Below, one piece after another: positions 46,255-58,925 of a stretch of DNA of 64,000 bases. The notes beneath the pieces are model-generated. The model saw only the letters and a program-made list of their open reading frames with translations, was not told the origin of the DNA and made no database searches. This DNA comes from Rhipidocladum racemiflorum (taxonomy: Eukaryota; Streptophyta; Magnoliopsida; Poales; Poaceae), in assembly GCA_036346355.1 (NCBI GenBank), contig CM070570.1, positions 7,076,649 through 7,140,648 on the forward strand, in the 5' to 3' direction. Each line of letters begins with the position of its first letter. Within the stretch, counting starts at the first letter, position 1. The position numbers were made by a program, and so were the translations under genes.

Positions 46255-46422
46255 ACATTTGTGTATAAGTGGGCGTAATTTGTAGGCCTGGGGCACCTAC
46301 TAATTAAGAATATATATTTTTAATTAGTAGGTGTCCTAGGCCTACAAATTACGCCACTTATATATATTCTTAATTAGTAGGTGTCCTAGGCCTACAAATT
46401 ACGTCTACTTATACACAAATGT
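46255..46422. mobile_element. Fold-back MITE with a duplicated arm
   Basis: ACATTTGTGTATAAGTGG at the left pairs with ACTTATACACAAATGT at the right. The inner arm CCTACTAATTAA..TTAATTAGTAGG folds tightly. The arm TTAATTAGTAGGTGTCCTAG appears twice in direct orientation (about 46321 and 46373), giving three arms. The family is unknown. Confidence 0.65.
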
Positions 46423-46423
46423 A

Positions 46424-46512
46424 TATGTATGTATGTATGTATGTTGCATACGCTGGCTATGGTTAGAGTGGTATATGTATGCCGCATACGCTGGCTATGG
46501 CTAGAGTGGACG
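46424..46512. repeat. (GTAT)n and a 36-bp direct duplication
   Basis: A GTAT run at 46424-46444 is followed by two copies of GCATACGCTGGCTATGG at about 46446 and 46482. Confidence 0.8.
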
Positions 46513-46559
46513 ACCCGGATAGACCGTGGAAGGGAATGCCTACACCTTGCAACCCTACT

Positions 46560-47547
46560 GATTAGCTACTTTTCCCGGCGGTCACCAAAATCAACACCGG
46601 TAATGGCAAAAAGGCTACGTTTTGGACTTCCCGATGGCTGGAGGGTGTAGCTCCTTCAGAACTTGCACCCCACCTCTTCAAACACTCTAGGCGCAAGAAA
46701 AGATCAGTGACGAATGCCCTACTAAATAACAACTGGATTCGTGATATTCGGCATAACCTGACATCCTTCTTCGAAAATATGTACATTTATGGATGAAAAT
46801 ACAGTCAGTACCTCTACAAACAGAAAGAGAAGACGACATTGTATGGACACAAACCTCCAATAGCATCTGCTCAACTAGCTCGGCGTACCACATGCAATTT
46901 GCAGGTTGCACCTCAAAACCACTCCACGCCACGATCTGGTCGGCTTGGGCGCCATCGCGCTGCAAAATCTTCCTTTAGCTAGCCGTCCAGAATCAGCTAT
47001 AGACAGCACAACGTTTGCAACTTAGGGAATACTTCTGTCAAATGTGTTGCCGGAGACTGGAAACCTCTTATCACTTATTCATAGACTGCCCCAAGTGCGA
47101 CATCTTTGGTCATCTATTGCTAAGTGGGTCCGCCTGCCGTCATTCTTATTGGATCAGTAGGAACCGGTAACAAACCTAGAACAATGGAACCTTGACTGAA
47201 TCAACAGTCAATGGAGGCTTCGAAAAGGTACCAAAACGCTGATCATCCTAACATGCTGGAATTGGTGGAAAGAACACAATAATAGAGTCTTCCAAAATAA
47301 ATGGGCAACCAACGAAAACATCATTCAATCAATCAAAGATAAGCCACACACTGGATTCGCGCAGAAGCAACTGAGCTTAAAAACCTAATAGAACATCATC
47401 TTTAACAGTACGCCATGTTTTTTTCTCTCTCTCTTTCTCTTCTTCTCTCTTCTTCTTTTCTCTTGGACACAGTCTCCTGCGCCTTGTAATTATATTTCTT
47501 TCTTGCTAATATAAAAATAGCTTCAATTGTCCTTTTTAAAAAAAATG
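46560..47547 (+). pseudogene. LINE (L1-type) 3' end, 5'-truncated
   Basis: Coding patches match the C-terminal part of plant LINE reverse transcriptase ORFs: TGNGKKATFWTSRWLEG near 46590-46650, then WIRDIRHNLTSFF near 46736-46775. The zf-RVT zinc-binding segment CQMCCRRLETSYHLFIDC lies near 47036-47090, and WWKEHNNRVFQNK near 47270-47305. Frameshifts and stops occur throughout. The pyrimidine-rich 3' end and AAAAAAAA near 47539 fit a LINE tail. 5' truncation is normal for target-primed insertion. Confidence 0.8.
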
Positions 47548-48547
47548 TTAGGTCCAACATAGATTTTGAATACTTGGATATTAATCGGACGGATCATAGG
47601 CCCAATGGACATCACCTCTAAATCAAGTTTTCGTAAAAAGCTCGGTATTTAGAATTTTTAACTCGCATTCACACCATAAAGTTATGAAATCGACGAGAAT
47701 TTACCGGGGATGATTAGATGTGGAGATGGACAACTTTGTGAGAATTGGTGGACCATAAAAATTTCACTAAATCGACTAAAATTTATTAAAGATGGTTCTC
47801 CGTGTAAAGGGGCTACTTTGTACAAATTGGTGGCCCATGAGCTTTTGAAAAAATTCGGTATTTAAAATTTCTAACTCGGGATCATACCGTAAAAGTTTCA
47901 TGAAACCGATATAAAATTTTCGGCGATATTTAACCTATAGAGGTGCTACTGTGTACAAATTATCGGGTCAAGCATACAGGTGGGGCCCACGTCCTCAGCT
48001 CAACATAATATTTGTATAGATTCATTTGGCTTTGGATATTCATGGACCTTATGCATTTAGATTTGGATGGACACAGATATCATCGTATTTAATTTGGATT
48101 ATATATGGATTGAATCAATTATAGTATTTGAATTTAAGTTGGACTTCTGCTGTTTGGATTTGGATATCCGTCCACTGACACCTGTGCCGTAGATGAGGAA
48201 CATAATTGATAAGGGTGCACTAATGTCGCCAGGCTTGTCCCCACCCGAAGACCCTGTCTGGAGCAGTCTGACCGGGGTTTTTCTAGCCCCTTACAATTTA
48301 CATTTTTTTCGAATAAAACTATAAAATAATCTTTTTGTCACATAAATATTGATAGACAATACGTGCCATCTACCGCGACAGGAGTTGCTGTATATCAAAA
48401 GCCCGTTAGCAGTTGGCAACAAAACCTCACAAGCTAGACAACCTCAGTAGTAGTACTAATTAAGGCATTCAAACTCATTAATAAAATGATTAATTAATAT
48501 TAGTGATTAATAATGGGATTCGATCGGGGCATGCCTGTTGAGGAAAG
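47548..48547. other. AT-rich intergenic with a diverged duplication
   Basis: Segments near 47640-47760 and 47850-47970 share CTCGGTATTTAGAATTTTTA-like and ACTTTGTACAAATTGGTGG-like words, so a 210-bp duplication is likely. No gene was recognised. Confidence 0.4.
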
Positions 48548-49410
48548 TGTTGACACCAAAATTTAACAGGTATAGCCGATTTAGGAAGATGGAGTTCGAT
48601 ATGGATAGAGTCTTAGTTGATATCGGCTCAAAGAGTAATTTATGTCCTAGAAGTTGAGACCGATACGTATTATGGATCTTGAGGAGTTAGAGAAGGATAC
48701 AATCGGTCTAAGTGCTATTGTTGACACTAAGATTTGACAGGTGTAGCCGATTTAAGAAGATGGGATTAAACATGGATAAAATTTTAGCCGATATCGGTTC
48801 AAATAGAAGTTTATCTTTTGGAAGTTAAGGCCGATATGAATCATGTGTTTGCAAAAATCAGAGGAGGATACAATCGGCCTAAGTATTGTATAAGAGGTCC
48901 AGAGTTGAGAAGAAAAGATGCCCAAAACCAATTAATCAATTCGCATACACTTTATTTACTTTTCGTCGACTATGAGTAGTTTTTAGACTTGTAATCTTTC
49001 CTTTATAATTTATATTGATCAATAAAGTTGCGCATCGTCGATTTGATCATTGCTGATTTACACCTATTTATTTAGGTTTATTTTTCCTTCGATCTTGTTG
49101 CGCATCGTCTTTGTGGGGGGGGGGGATCAACCTTTATCGATTATCTAATCGGTTGTGACAAGTTATTTAGATCATCAAACATTTTATCAACCATCCAATC
49201 GGCTGTAATAGCTATTTGGATTTATCAATCACCTAATCAGATGTAATAGTTGTTTGGATTTATCATCATCTAATCGGTTGAACTAGTCATTTAGATCATA
49301 TTTCTCTTCCGATAGCATGATCTAGTCGGCTGGCACGCTGGCATCCAATTAAACCTGGTGTTTGCATATGTTTGGAACTGATCGATCTCCCGTCGTATTT
49401 TTCGGCGTCA
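48548..49410 (+). repeat. Tat-type gypsy LTR, probably solo, with duplicated 5' end
   Basis: Starts TGTTGACACCAAAATTTAAC and ends ..TTTTTCGGCGTCA. Shares CAATAAAGTTG..GCATCGTCGAT and CTTGTTGCGCATCGTC with the LTR at 59449-60150. The first 170 bp are duplicated, with a second TGTTGACACTAAG at 48719. No matching target duplication was found. Confidence 0.7.
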
Positions 49411-52323
49411 ATAGAAGGGAAGCTCGGCAGGAACCTTGCCGCGGTCAATAGCACGGTAGGTGCTCTCTCGTGGGAGCTATTTTTAAAATTTTATTTGGAA
49501 TGGAACCATGTTTTTTTTTAAAAAAAAAAAAGTGTCTCGGTGGCTATAAAAGGGAACGTGTCCTTGGTACGGGCTCATGTTAACATGCATAGGATTTTTT
49601 AAGCCCATTCAATTCTAGTTTTTTTTGTGTGTGTGAAAGTTTAGGGTTTAGTTCGACCCGGCAATGCCTTTCAGGTTTCTCTGCAAGCCCCTGTTCGCTG
49701 CTGATTGTCTGACCAGCGGGCGTCCGCAGATTAGCATCCTAAACAGCAAAAAAGTAACGACGCCAAGTTGTGGAGCATTCAATTTGACGATTTGCCAAGG
49801 TGCTTAGAGCCCAAGGTTTGACCGGCTCCTTCCCTCCCTCCAAGCGGTTGATCTGTCGATCAAGATCAGCTAGCCTCTGCCTGCGACCAAACGACTTTGT
49901 CTGCTTGGTCTTTTGGCCTCGTTGCGCATCACATGGCCCTGCACGGACGCTTAATCTACAAGGACATGTGTAAAACAACTCCGAGCAAAGGAAGCTGGCC
50001 ATCCCTTGTTTAGTACTACTAGCTAGTGTATAGCGCCACTGCTGATGGTGTAGGTCCAAGTCGCAATGGAATCCATTCGTTCGTTCGTTCACGTGCTGGG
50101 GCTGTGTTTGCTTCCGCTTTGAGATTCTGAGGCTGCACGTGTGCGCGGCACGTGGGGTTTGGCCAACTACATACCCCAGATGCAGTAGATTGCAGATTCT
50201 TCCTTATCCCTCCATCCTGGTCTTAGTGGTCTATATCTATCTTATGGTCCATGCAAGCTCATAAAAATACTATACCGAGGGGTACTCCCTGTCTCCTGAT
50301 TCTTGAATGACACGATGGCACGATGGCTTGACGGAAAACCATCCCTCTAATTATTGTATGAGCGGATTAAAGCCGCACTTCGATACGGTGCTAACAAGCT
50401 AGGAGTGGACCAAAAGAGATTTTTTTTCTGTTAAAAGTTGGTGGTAGCCTGCACTTTTCACAGAACTAATCGAGTTGTTTTATCGTGGCAAGCTGCAACG
50501 CTTCTCCATCGAGGCGAACACACAAGCCGATCCCACCCTCAATCCGATTAAACAAATAAAAGTAAAGCCCGTGATTTAGGGCGTCGTGGGCCACGGTGGT
50601 TCTGTACTCCTAATCAGATGTGGTGTCAAATCCAAGCACGCCAAGTCCAAGTTCGTGCCCAATGGCTGCCTCCAACCTGTGGACGCAATTATATGCAGCG
50701 TGCGTGCAGTTGTGGGTAGTTTTGCTGTTACTGCGGCCGCCTCTCGCATGCACGGAGGAGCCGAGGTGATGGCTGGATGAGGACTAATAAACCGTGGATC
50801 AAGTAACAGCGACATGCTGACGTGGCCGCATCACGCTCGGCTTGATCACGATTAGGGATAAGCAGTGGTCGGTCTTTCACCGGGGACAAGGCTGGTTTTT
50901 TTTAAAAAAAAAAAATTTGATCGCTGCTACGGAGGAAGCAGACAAATAGAACGTCAACTGTACTGGTAAGCTACCCATGCTAGCTGCAACGACCAAGATA
51001 CACGGCGCCGCGGAAATGCTTGCTCGCCATGGGGCGTACGTACGGCGTCATACTTCCACGAGGTGGTAGAGGTCAACGGGGCACAATAATCCGTCGCGTT
51101 AGCGTATTTTCCCCTATCACCGTGTGGTGTGCAACCAATCAGATTAAGAACAGTGCTTCTATGCTTTTTCTTCTAGTACAAGTTGTACAAATTTTAAAGC
51201 AAACGAAGGGGTAAGTAATCACCATCTATCATTCATTCATATTTTAATAATTATGTAAATTTTAAAATAAAGAGCATAGAAACACCTCACTCGTATTAAA
51301 ACGACGTGCTCTGCTCCGACATAGGAGATCGAGATGGTCATTGTGTTGCAAGGACGTTTGGGACTGGTAGACGCACCATCTCGTAAGGCGGCCACCACTG
51401 ATCTTGACAAACCACTCTATAACCTCATTTCTATCCTCGTCAGCTTCCCTATCCCTAGAGATCTTTTGTGTCTTCCCCCGCTGGTGACGGCCTGCTCGCC
51501 GGTCAATCCGTTCGCGTCTGACAAGCCAATCCCACCTACTACTACTACTACTAAAAGCCGATGAGTTAAGCACATCACCGCCGGCGTGGCACCGAATGTG
51601 TGACCCATGCTCTGTTCCGGATAAGCTCTATGGCACGGAAAAGCCTATGTTTATGCAGCCTGATCATGCCCTAATTAATTAGCGTTATGAGCTAGTAAGT
51701 AGTAGTGAGTAGTAGTGAACTAGTTATACGCAATAAAGCATCATTGTGGCCGCATTATGGATTGTAGTCCAAGCAAAGCGGCCGGTGTTTCAACGTTACG
51801 GGGATCGATCCATGATCCATCCGTCCATCTTTAGGCAACCAGGAAAAGGTTACTGAGCCAAAATTAATAAATCTAGTCAAGCAAAGTAGAAATGGAGACC
51901 TGGTGGATGGATGGATAAGACTAGGCAAAACGTGCGTCTAACGCCACACCGTTTAAAATTTACTTTGTTTGGAAAAGTTTTTTTTACACTTAAAAAAAAC
52001 CGCAAAGGACTTTTTTTTGTAATTTACAGGGACCAATTCGTAATTTAGAGAAAGTGGAAGGGCTTATTTCCAAAAGGACCAATTACACAAAAAGACCAAT
52101 CCGTAATTTAGAGAAAGGGGGAGGGCCTATTTGCAAAAATACCATGTGGGTGGCGGCCATGTGGCCGGCCTAAGAGGCCGGCAAAACTTCCCGCTTTAAT
52201 ATATAATATATTAACTGGCTATCTAGCTAGCTGCAGATGGATGGAATGAAAGTATTGGCTTACAAACATTTTCTTTTAAGTATGGCTTTTTTCCGAATAA
52301 ATTTTGTAAAAATGGATTCGTCC
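49411..52323. other. Intergenic, unassigned
   Basis: About 2.9 kb with no recognised gene. It includes T8-9A11-12 homopolymer palindromes near 49511 and 50898, a direct pair of CGTAATTTAGAGAAAG blocks near 52038 and 52099, and unique-looking GC-mixed DNA. ORFs of 60-115 codons have no motif. Confidence 0.4.
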
Positions 52324-52692
52324 TGTTGGTACCAGTATTTCATGTATAGCCGATTTGGCAAGAGTGAGGATTTGATTTGCTTATTTGGTTAAGGGCGGTG
52401 TCGGATTAAAGGAGATTATTTTGGGGAGGCACGTCTAGAGATGGAAATCGACCTGATCGGAAAGGGAAGGCCATATTGGAAGGTGGAGGCCGACATGGAC
52501 AGTACTAGGGAGTCTAAGGAAGACACGATCAGCTTATGATGTACTATAAAAGAAGACGATGAGCAGCACAAACACACACAGAATCAACCAATCAACCTGC
52601 TCTACTTTTTTTTTTTTTACTTTTCGTCGGCTAGGAATAGAATCTTATATTTGTGATCTTTCCTTTGTAATTCGCATGATTAATAAAGTTGA
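52324..52692 (+). repeat. 5' LTR, first part
   Basis: Matches 59449-59800 of the 3' LTR, including GATTTGATTTGCTTATTTGG, ACTATAAAAGAAG as the TATA region, and ..TTAATAAAGTTG. It stops at the insertion junction. Confidence 0.85.
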
Positions 52693-55600
52693 TGTCGGAC
52701 CCCAGAAAAACACTTTCGAAATCATCTGTGTATCCTGTACTAGCCCAGAAAAAACTAGTACACATAGTAAAAATTTTATCACAACATACCTGACGAGTAC
52801 CCATGCCATGGGTACCCCCATCAGCCCGGAAGCGCGAACGGGCTGACCAACCACGGTAAAGGCCCAGCACCGCCGAAAGGTACTTGGGCCGCGGGGAGCG
52901 AACCCGACCTGTGCAGGGCCGACCCTGGACGGTCGGCGGACTCCGATTCCGGGCGGTCGGTGGGCTCCGACCACCTAACATTGGAGCTCGCGGTCAGCAA
53001 GCTCCACCACAAGACGAGCGCCAGGCCACGCCGGTGTCGGTGATCGCTTGTGCGCGGCGTCCCTCGACATCCGTGCCGGGTAGGTGGCTCCTTCCCAAGA
53101 TCGCCGAAGAGCCACCGAAGAAGTCAAGCCTCGCCCTGCCGCCTGGCACACCGCAGAGAGTACGCCCACTCCGAGGCCAAGGCAAAGTCAAGCGCCATTA
53201 AAGCCACCGAGGCCGACGGGAGCACCACGCGACACGCCACCTGACAAAGACTACGCAAGACCGCTCATCACAGAACCACCAACCCTGCCTCGGGACGGGC
53301 AGGGGTCGGTCGGACAAGACAGGAACCAGACTTCAAGACGTGCAGGCCCCTTTCCTCGTAGTTTTCCCAACTCCCGTGTAACCTGCCTCCTCCGTCTATA
53401 TAAGGAGAGGCAGGGCCCGAGAGGGAGGGGCGCGCGGAGAAAACAATCTTCTAGGTAGCCTCAACTCCCTAGCGAAAACATCAAGGGGATCGGACAGCCG
53501 ACCCTCCGCCTCACTTGTACCCCCCTTTTGTTCATCACCCAAAGATCAATACACCCGCGCCGAACGAACTGGAGTAGGGACATTCGGTCCGAACCAGTAT
53601 ACATCTTCTGACTCCTTGAGTCGACCATTCGGGGAGAGGGAGCGCGCGACCCCATCCGACCATAAATTCGTATTGCCGGTGCACGAAACACCGACAATAC
53701 CGAACGTATTTTATTAATTAATTATTACAATTTAAAGAACAAGTGGCATGCAGGCTGAAAAAGAAAGCAGCGAAAATAGAGTAAATAAATGTAAAGCACA
53801 AAAGATTTGCTATAGGCAATCAACTGGGAAGCGGCCTAGTCCATCTAGTCCTCACCATCGTCATACTCCTCTGAATCAACAGAGTAAGCAAGGGTGAGCA
53901 CAAAAAGTACTCCGCAAGTTATACGGGAGATGCAGTATTAATGCAAAGGATACAAAGGAAGGTTATATGGTTGAATTTAGCGTAAAGCAACAAGTTTTCC
54001 ATTATTGTAAGTATTTTTTTAAAAGATATATTTGTAAGAAAGATGTTCTTTTTAAACCAGTTTCGCACAGAAATCCCTCCTGGAGTTAACCCAACTTTTC
54101 CCAATCAATGGATTACTCCATCCGAAACCATTTTTTTGAAAAGCCATTTTTAGAAACATTAAAATCTAATTCGTGAAAGGCTTGCTCGGCATGCCCATGT
54201 CCGCGGGTGCGGCTAATCGATTAGTTTTTACACTCTGCAGAGGTTGTACAACTTTACCCACAAGATTTAACATCTCTTTGCATCAAAAACACACATCCTT
54301 CGGTGTGCTGCAGAGAAAATCACAAAAAGGCCCATATAAAATTCCATCAATGTAGTCATGCCCTTTAAGGTTTCATCGCTGAAAGAACCGCTCTAGTCAG
54401 AAGCCCCTCTTGAGCCGAATGGCATCTTCACGCTTTCAACACACCACTTCCACCTAATGGCATGACTTTCCACGGCATGTTTTAATACATCTAGCTAAGT
54501 TTGTCCAATTTCAGACTTGTCGAAGCATTGTTGCGCTTTACATTCAGCAACCTACAGATCGAAACTTAATTAACTAGGCAAGCATTCCACAAACCCAACT
54601 CTCGTGCATCACGCACCCACCTAACAACCATTATCGCTTGGTCTAAACCACATTTATCTTTTTATTTTTAACATCACAAATAACATATATTTCACATGAA
54701 ATGATAGAACCTTCGAATATAACCTTATTTAGCATAGTTATCAAAAGGTCATAATCTCGGTTCTAAGCATGTCTATGTATATTTCTATTCATTTTAATAT
54801 TTGCATATACATCTTAAGGTTACAACGGAATAAGGTGTTTCAATTCCCAAGATGATTTTAATCAATTAGGAGATTAACTAATTATTTAAAACTGGGACTG
54901 AAACTAAGTTGCTAAAATTATGCATGCAATAATTTAAATTTAAGATATAGTTTAAAACTAGGATCAACATGCTCAAGGGTGTGCAACTTACCTTGGTCAT
55001 AGAGTGGCTGATCGAGATCAGCGGCGGCGTACTTCTCTAGCTCTCCGAAATCTATACGCGAAAACAACTAAATTCAAATATAATCCAAATAAAATTACAA
55101 ACTAGACCAAAAAGAAATTTAGAATTTTATATGAATTTAGGAAGAAAAACGGAGCCAAACGGAGTTCGAATGGGTGAAAACGGGCTCCCAAAAGATTTAA
55201 AAAGAAAAGAAAAGGATTTTGAATTTTTGAAAATTCATTTCTAAATTAAATTTTCAAATTTTTAGAGTTAAAAAGAAGATTTTAAAATAAAAATCTTTTT
55301 GAAATTTTCTCTCTATGTTTTCCTCTTTTCTTTACCTCTTTCTTTTTTTTTTGGACTGTCTCTCTCTCTCTCCTCTTTTTAAAAAAAGAATTATATTTTT
55401 TCGGCCGCTGTGCACGAACATGGACAGAGAGGAGCTCTCTGTCTCTGGCTAGCATGCACATAGGAGGAGCCCGAGGGTAGTCGGCCGGTGGGGCGACTAG
55501 CCGACGGCAGGTATAGGAAAAAAACAGTGCCCAAAACAAGAACTCCCACCTTGCGCAAAAACGAGGATATCAAGCACGGGATTGATTTGTGGAGGCGAGC

Positions 55601-56167
55601 ACCGGGTTGTGGAGGTAGGGCGGGTCCCTCGGGGAGGGATTTATAGTCCCGAGTATCTCACAATAGATGGAAATCGACGAGAATTTTGCGATTTGAATGG
55701 GGACCGAAATTTGGCAATTAAGTGTAGGATTTTTCGGGAAATTTGGATATGAATGGAAAGAGTGGATTAGAGGAATCCGAATATTATTTTTCCCAAATTT
55801 TTGGTGCACGAATTGGAGGAGATTTGAAACTTTCCTTTTGCTCCAATGTAGAGAGAGAGAGAGAGAGAGATCTTTGTTCTGGAGGATGAAGATGATGCTA
55901 CATTAGCTATGACAGTGGGCCAGCCCAATGGCTTAAAAAATAGAAAAAAGGCTCTAATATTCCTAAAAAAATCTCAAAAATACTATAGAATATTTAGAAC
56001 CTAATAAAATTAGTTTCGTTTTTTTTTAGTTTTGGATTTTCTGCAGAAATTCTTTTAATAATGCGTGAAAATGCAAAAGACTTTATAAAATCCAAAAATT
56101 CAAGAAAAATAACAAGAAAAACCAAATTATATAAAATAAAAGGAAAAACAAAATTTATGATATTACA
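52693..56167 (-). mobile_element. Solo LTR inserted in the 5' LTR (minus orientation)
   Basis: On minus it runs TGTAATATCATAAATTTTG.. to ..TCTGGGGTCCGACA. It has TATA-like CTATAAATCCC near 55640 and no recognised internal domain. Without its own 911-bp insertion it is about 2.56 kb, in the size range of long chromovirus LTRs. Host flanks AGTTG and AATTG around it are one base apart. A (GA)n tract lies at 55850-55870. Confidence 0.65.
52791..53696 (+). mobile_element. Solo LTR (gypsy), target duplication ATACC
   Basis: Perfect ATACC at 52786-52790 and 53697-53701. Starts TGACGAGTACCCATGCC and ends AAACACCGACA, with TATA-like TCTATATAAGG near 53395. Same family as 33288-34137. It is the youngest of the three nested layers. 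Confidence 0.92.
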
Positions 56168-56345
56168 ATTGTGCATCATCGATTATTGATTTCGTCGACT
56201 TACACAAATTCATGTTTGATTTTCTCCGATCTTGTTGTGCATCGCCTTGTTTGAAAAAAAAACATTTACCCTTATTTGATCAACTGAATTAGGTTGATTA
56301 GATCTATCAATTACTTTTTATTTTATTAGCTTAAATAGTTGAGTG
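56168..56345 (+). repeat. 5' LTR, second part
   Basis: Resumes TTGTGCATCATCGATTATTG, matching 59803 onward of the 3' LTR, and continues to ..TTATTAGCTTAAATAGTTG. There the match ends at a deletion joining the LTR to protease sequence. Confidence 0.85.
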
Positions 56346-56417
56346 TGAAAAGCGAGTGGAGGAAGAAAGAAATCATTCAGGAGGATTTTGATTTAGCTGG
56401 CGATCTACATTCCCTAA

Positions 56418-56927
56418 TTGTTTGTAATGATTCGTCACCACCGATGGACATTAATATGGTGTACGTTCACCTTGATTGCAGAGTTCAAGGTATATGCATC
56501 ATTGGCTAAGGAATCATTTGCTCAATTGTGCCTTGGTTCACATGATGATATTTTTAAAAATCCAGAAGATGATCATCGATATCTTAGTCCATTATATTTA
56601 AGGGGTCATATTAATTGCAAGCCGATATCAAGGATGCTGGTAAATGGTGGAGCGACTGTTAATATGATGCCTCATTCGGCGTGCAAAAAGTTGGGCAAGT
56701 CCGATGACGATCTTATAAAAACCAATATGGTGTTAAATAACTTCACCAGTGATCCTACGGAAGCAAAAGGTGTCATGGTAATTGAGCTCACGGTCGGCAG
56801 TAAGACCTTGCCGACAGCTTTCTTTGTGGTTGATGTCAAAGGAAGCTATAGTGTGTTACTTGGCAGGGACTGGATACATGCCAACTATTGCCTTACATCG
56901 ACGATGCATCAAAAGCTGATACAATGA
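56418..56927 (+). pseudogene. Retroelement aspartic protease region, catalytic Asp changed
   Basis: A 169-codon open stretch carries the fold-characteristic order: KPISRMLVNGGATVNMMP, then GVMVIELTVGSKTLPTAFFVV, then YSVLLGRDWIHAN. Tat-type proteases have DGGA at the active site; here it reads NGGA (residue about 79), which should abolish catalysis. No ATG context or upstream gag exists, so the stretch is a fragment of a former polyprotein. Confidence 0.8.
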
Positions 56928-58667
56928 AATGGTGGTTGAAGCCGACACATTGGCTCACATAGCCACGGCCAGTCCAGAAGCCAATTGGCACCATGAGAGG
57001 CTGAATGTATATCAGGGAAAATACATGAAGACTATGATTTTATATGCATCAGCTAGGTGGGTGTAATTCCGATCAGCGTAAGACCAAATACCTTTGATCA
57101 GACAAACAAGATTTTACGCCGATGGAGCCCAAATCGGCAGTGAAGGTTTTAAAGACAAAATACAACGTTATTGGCAAACAACATATAGCTATAGGACCAT
57201 CGAGGTGATAAAAAGAGACCAGCTTTTACTAGCTCAAAGGCAACTACTGAATACAAGGAAAAGTTAGTCAGTTTGCTAGAAAATTATAAAAATCATTTTG
57301 TTTGGGAATATTATGAAATATTCTTTTAGGACTATTGTGGGGCGTGGCGATTTGCTTTGGCCTGTACCCGATGAGTCGGCTGGCCTTTTTCCCGCTATCT
57401 TGGCCTACAAGATGGAAGAACAGCTGGTTAATAAAGCATTAAAGACTTGGTATACAAGGTTAAAGAAATATATAAACAAAGCGATACCTACGTGGTAACG
57501 TTAACTATACTTGTGCTAGTATATCTTGGTGAGCTAGTGTCGCTGCTAGAACTCGAAGCGTTATTAATGGAGTTAGTAGATGCCGATCCGATAGAGGGCA
57601 ATCCAGTGCAAAAATCTGCCACCACAGCTAATATAGTGCACTCTGCCGGAAATAAGACTGCACAAATGGCCGACCACCAGCTAATAATGTTGCCTGCCCT
57701 CCAAGTTTGCAAGACGAAGTGTGGCATACTTTGGAGTTGAAGATCATCGGTCATGTACAAAGCGATATTAGCGGTGGATGGACGATGAAGCCGATCCCTT
57801 GGCCTAATTCGGTCAAACAGCTAGAAACATGGGCAAACATGGTCGAATCCTAGTTGTTTGGCATATACGGATGGATGATACAATTCGTACGAGGACTAGG
57901 AGGTCCGGTTCTTGTGTGTATGCCGACAGATAGCACACTTTGTGTGATAAAAAACTTAAACGTATTCAATGTTTTGCAGACATTTCATTACTATCTATTT
58001 CTAATTGGAGAAATGATGTCCAGGGATAATCTTCAGTTTCTTTACAGTTGAAAAAATCGTTCTGGCTGAAATCCGATTGGTTAAGCTGAAAGAAAAATGC
58101 TAGGAATTTTCTTGCTCCAATTGGGGTGAATTTTGGCTGAGTGCGTGAGCAAAGGATAATCTTTTTACCAAATGATCGGTTATCTCTAAATCGTGGCTCT
58201 TGGCCTTCTGGGATTCCTTCTAAAGGGAAAGGAGTGATTTCAGCCGAATTGATATTAAAGGATTGGCTAAAAGTGCAATATAATCATATCTGTATAAACC
58301 ATAATGACCCGTCGACATTTCCAAATGAATATTAGTCTAACCCAATGAAAAGCCGACTACATATTACATGTATTATCTAAAATACCGCTCCCAGGAAAAG
58401 CTTGCCTAGGGCAAGCCGATGACCTTTAACTAGTTGCTTAGCTATTGTCTGATAAACTTGTGTTGACCCAAGTGATGCCCCACATAATAAGAAGCCATCT
58501 AACCACATATTCAGAAAAGCTATATGTTTTTTGTCTGATACCGAGCCAACTCTTTGATTACGTCTGATATACTTGTTCTAACCCTCCCCTTTGGAGGGGA
58601 TTAGTTTGTATTGAAGTTTGGCACTGAAAGCTGATATTTGATCTCCATCTATCCGTAAGCAACAAAG
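56928..58667 (+). pseudogene. Decayed pol and interior of the Tat-like element
   Basis: Only short coding patches remain in shifting frames (for example KMEEQLVNKAL near 57412). RT catalytic motifs were not found. The rest is non-coding and broken. Confidence 0.5.
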
Positions 58668-58925
58668 CTATGCTACATCTATAAGTGTTGGGCCGATTGG
58701 ATCGATTCTGAGCATAAACGCGTTGAACGTGTCTGACAAGAAATAGCAAGCCATGGCCACCAAGGGTTCATTGGCTTCTGAGTCAGCTAATGACAATGGG
58801 AGGCTCTCGGCTATTCCTATTCTTTCCCATGTTGGTCTCTTTTGGGCAGCTACTCGGTTATACCAATTCTTCCAACCCTTTAATATTGTCGACCAAGCCT
58901 TAAAGCTTTTGCTCCATCCTTCCAT
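58668..58925 (-). pseudogene. Antisense ORF fragment of the Tat-like element
   Basis: 85 codons on the minus strand, with GWKNWYNRVAAQKRPTWE and SLADSEANEPLVAMACYFLS. This resembles the mobile-domain-like or gag-like proteins encoded antisense between pol and the 3' LTR in some Tat elements such as Grande. Position and strand agree with that arrangement. It is short, probably one exon of a longer decayed ORF. Family assignment is from recall. Confidence 0.5.

Noticed and set aside
52831..53458. Several 60-125-codon ORFs on both strands
   Set aside because: All lie in the solo LTR 52791-53696, which is GC-rich and non-coding.
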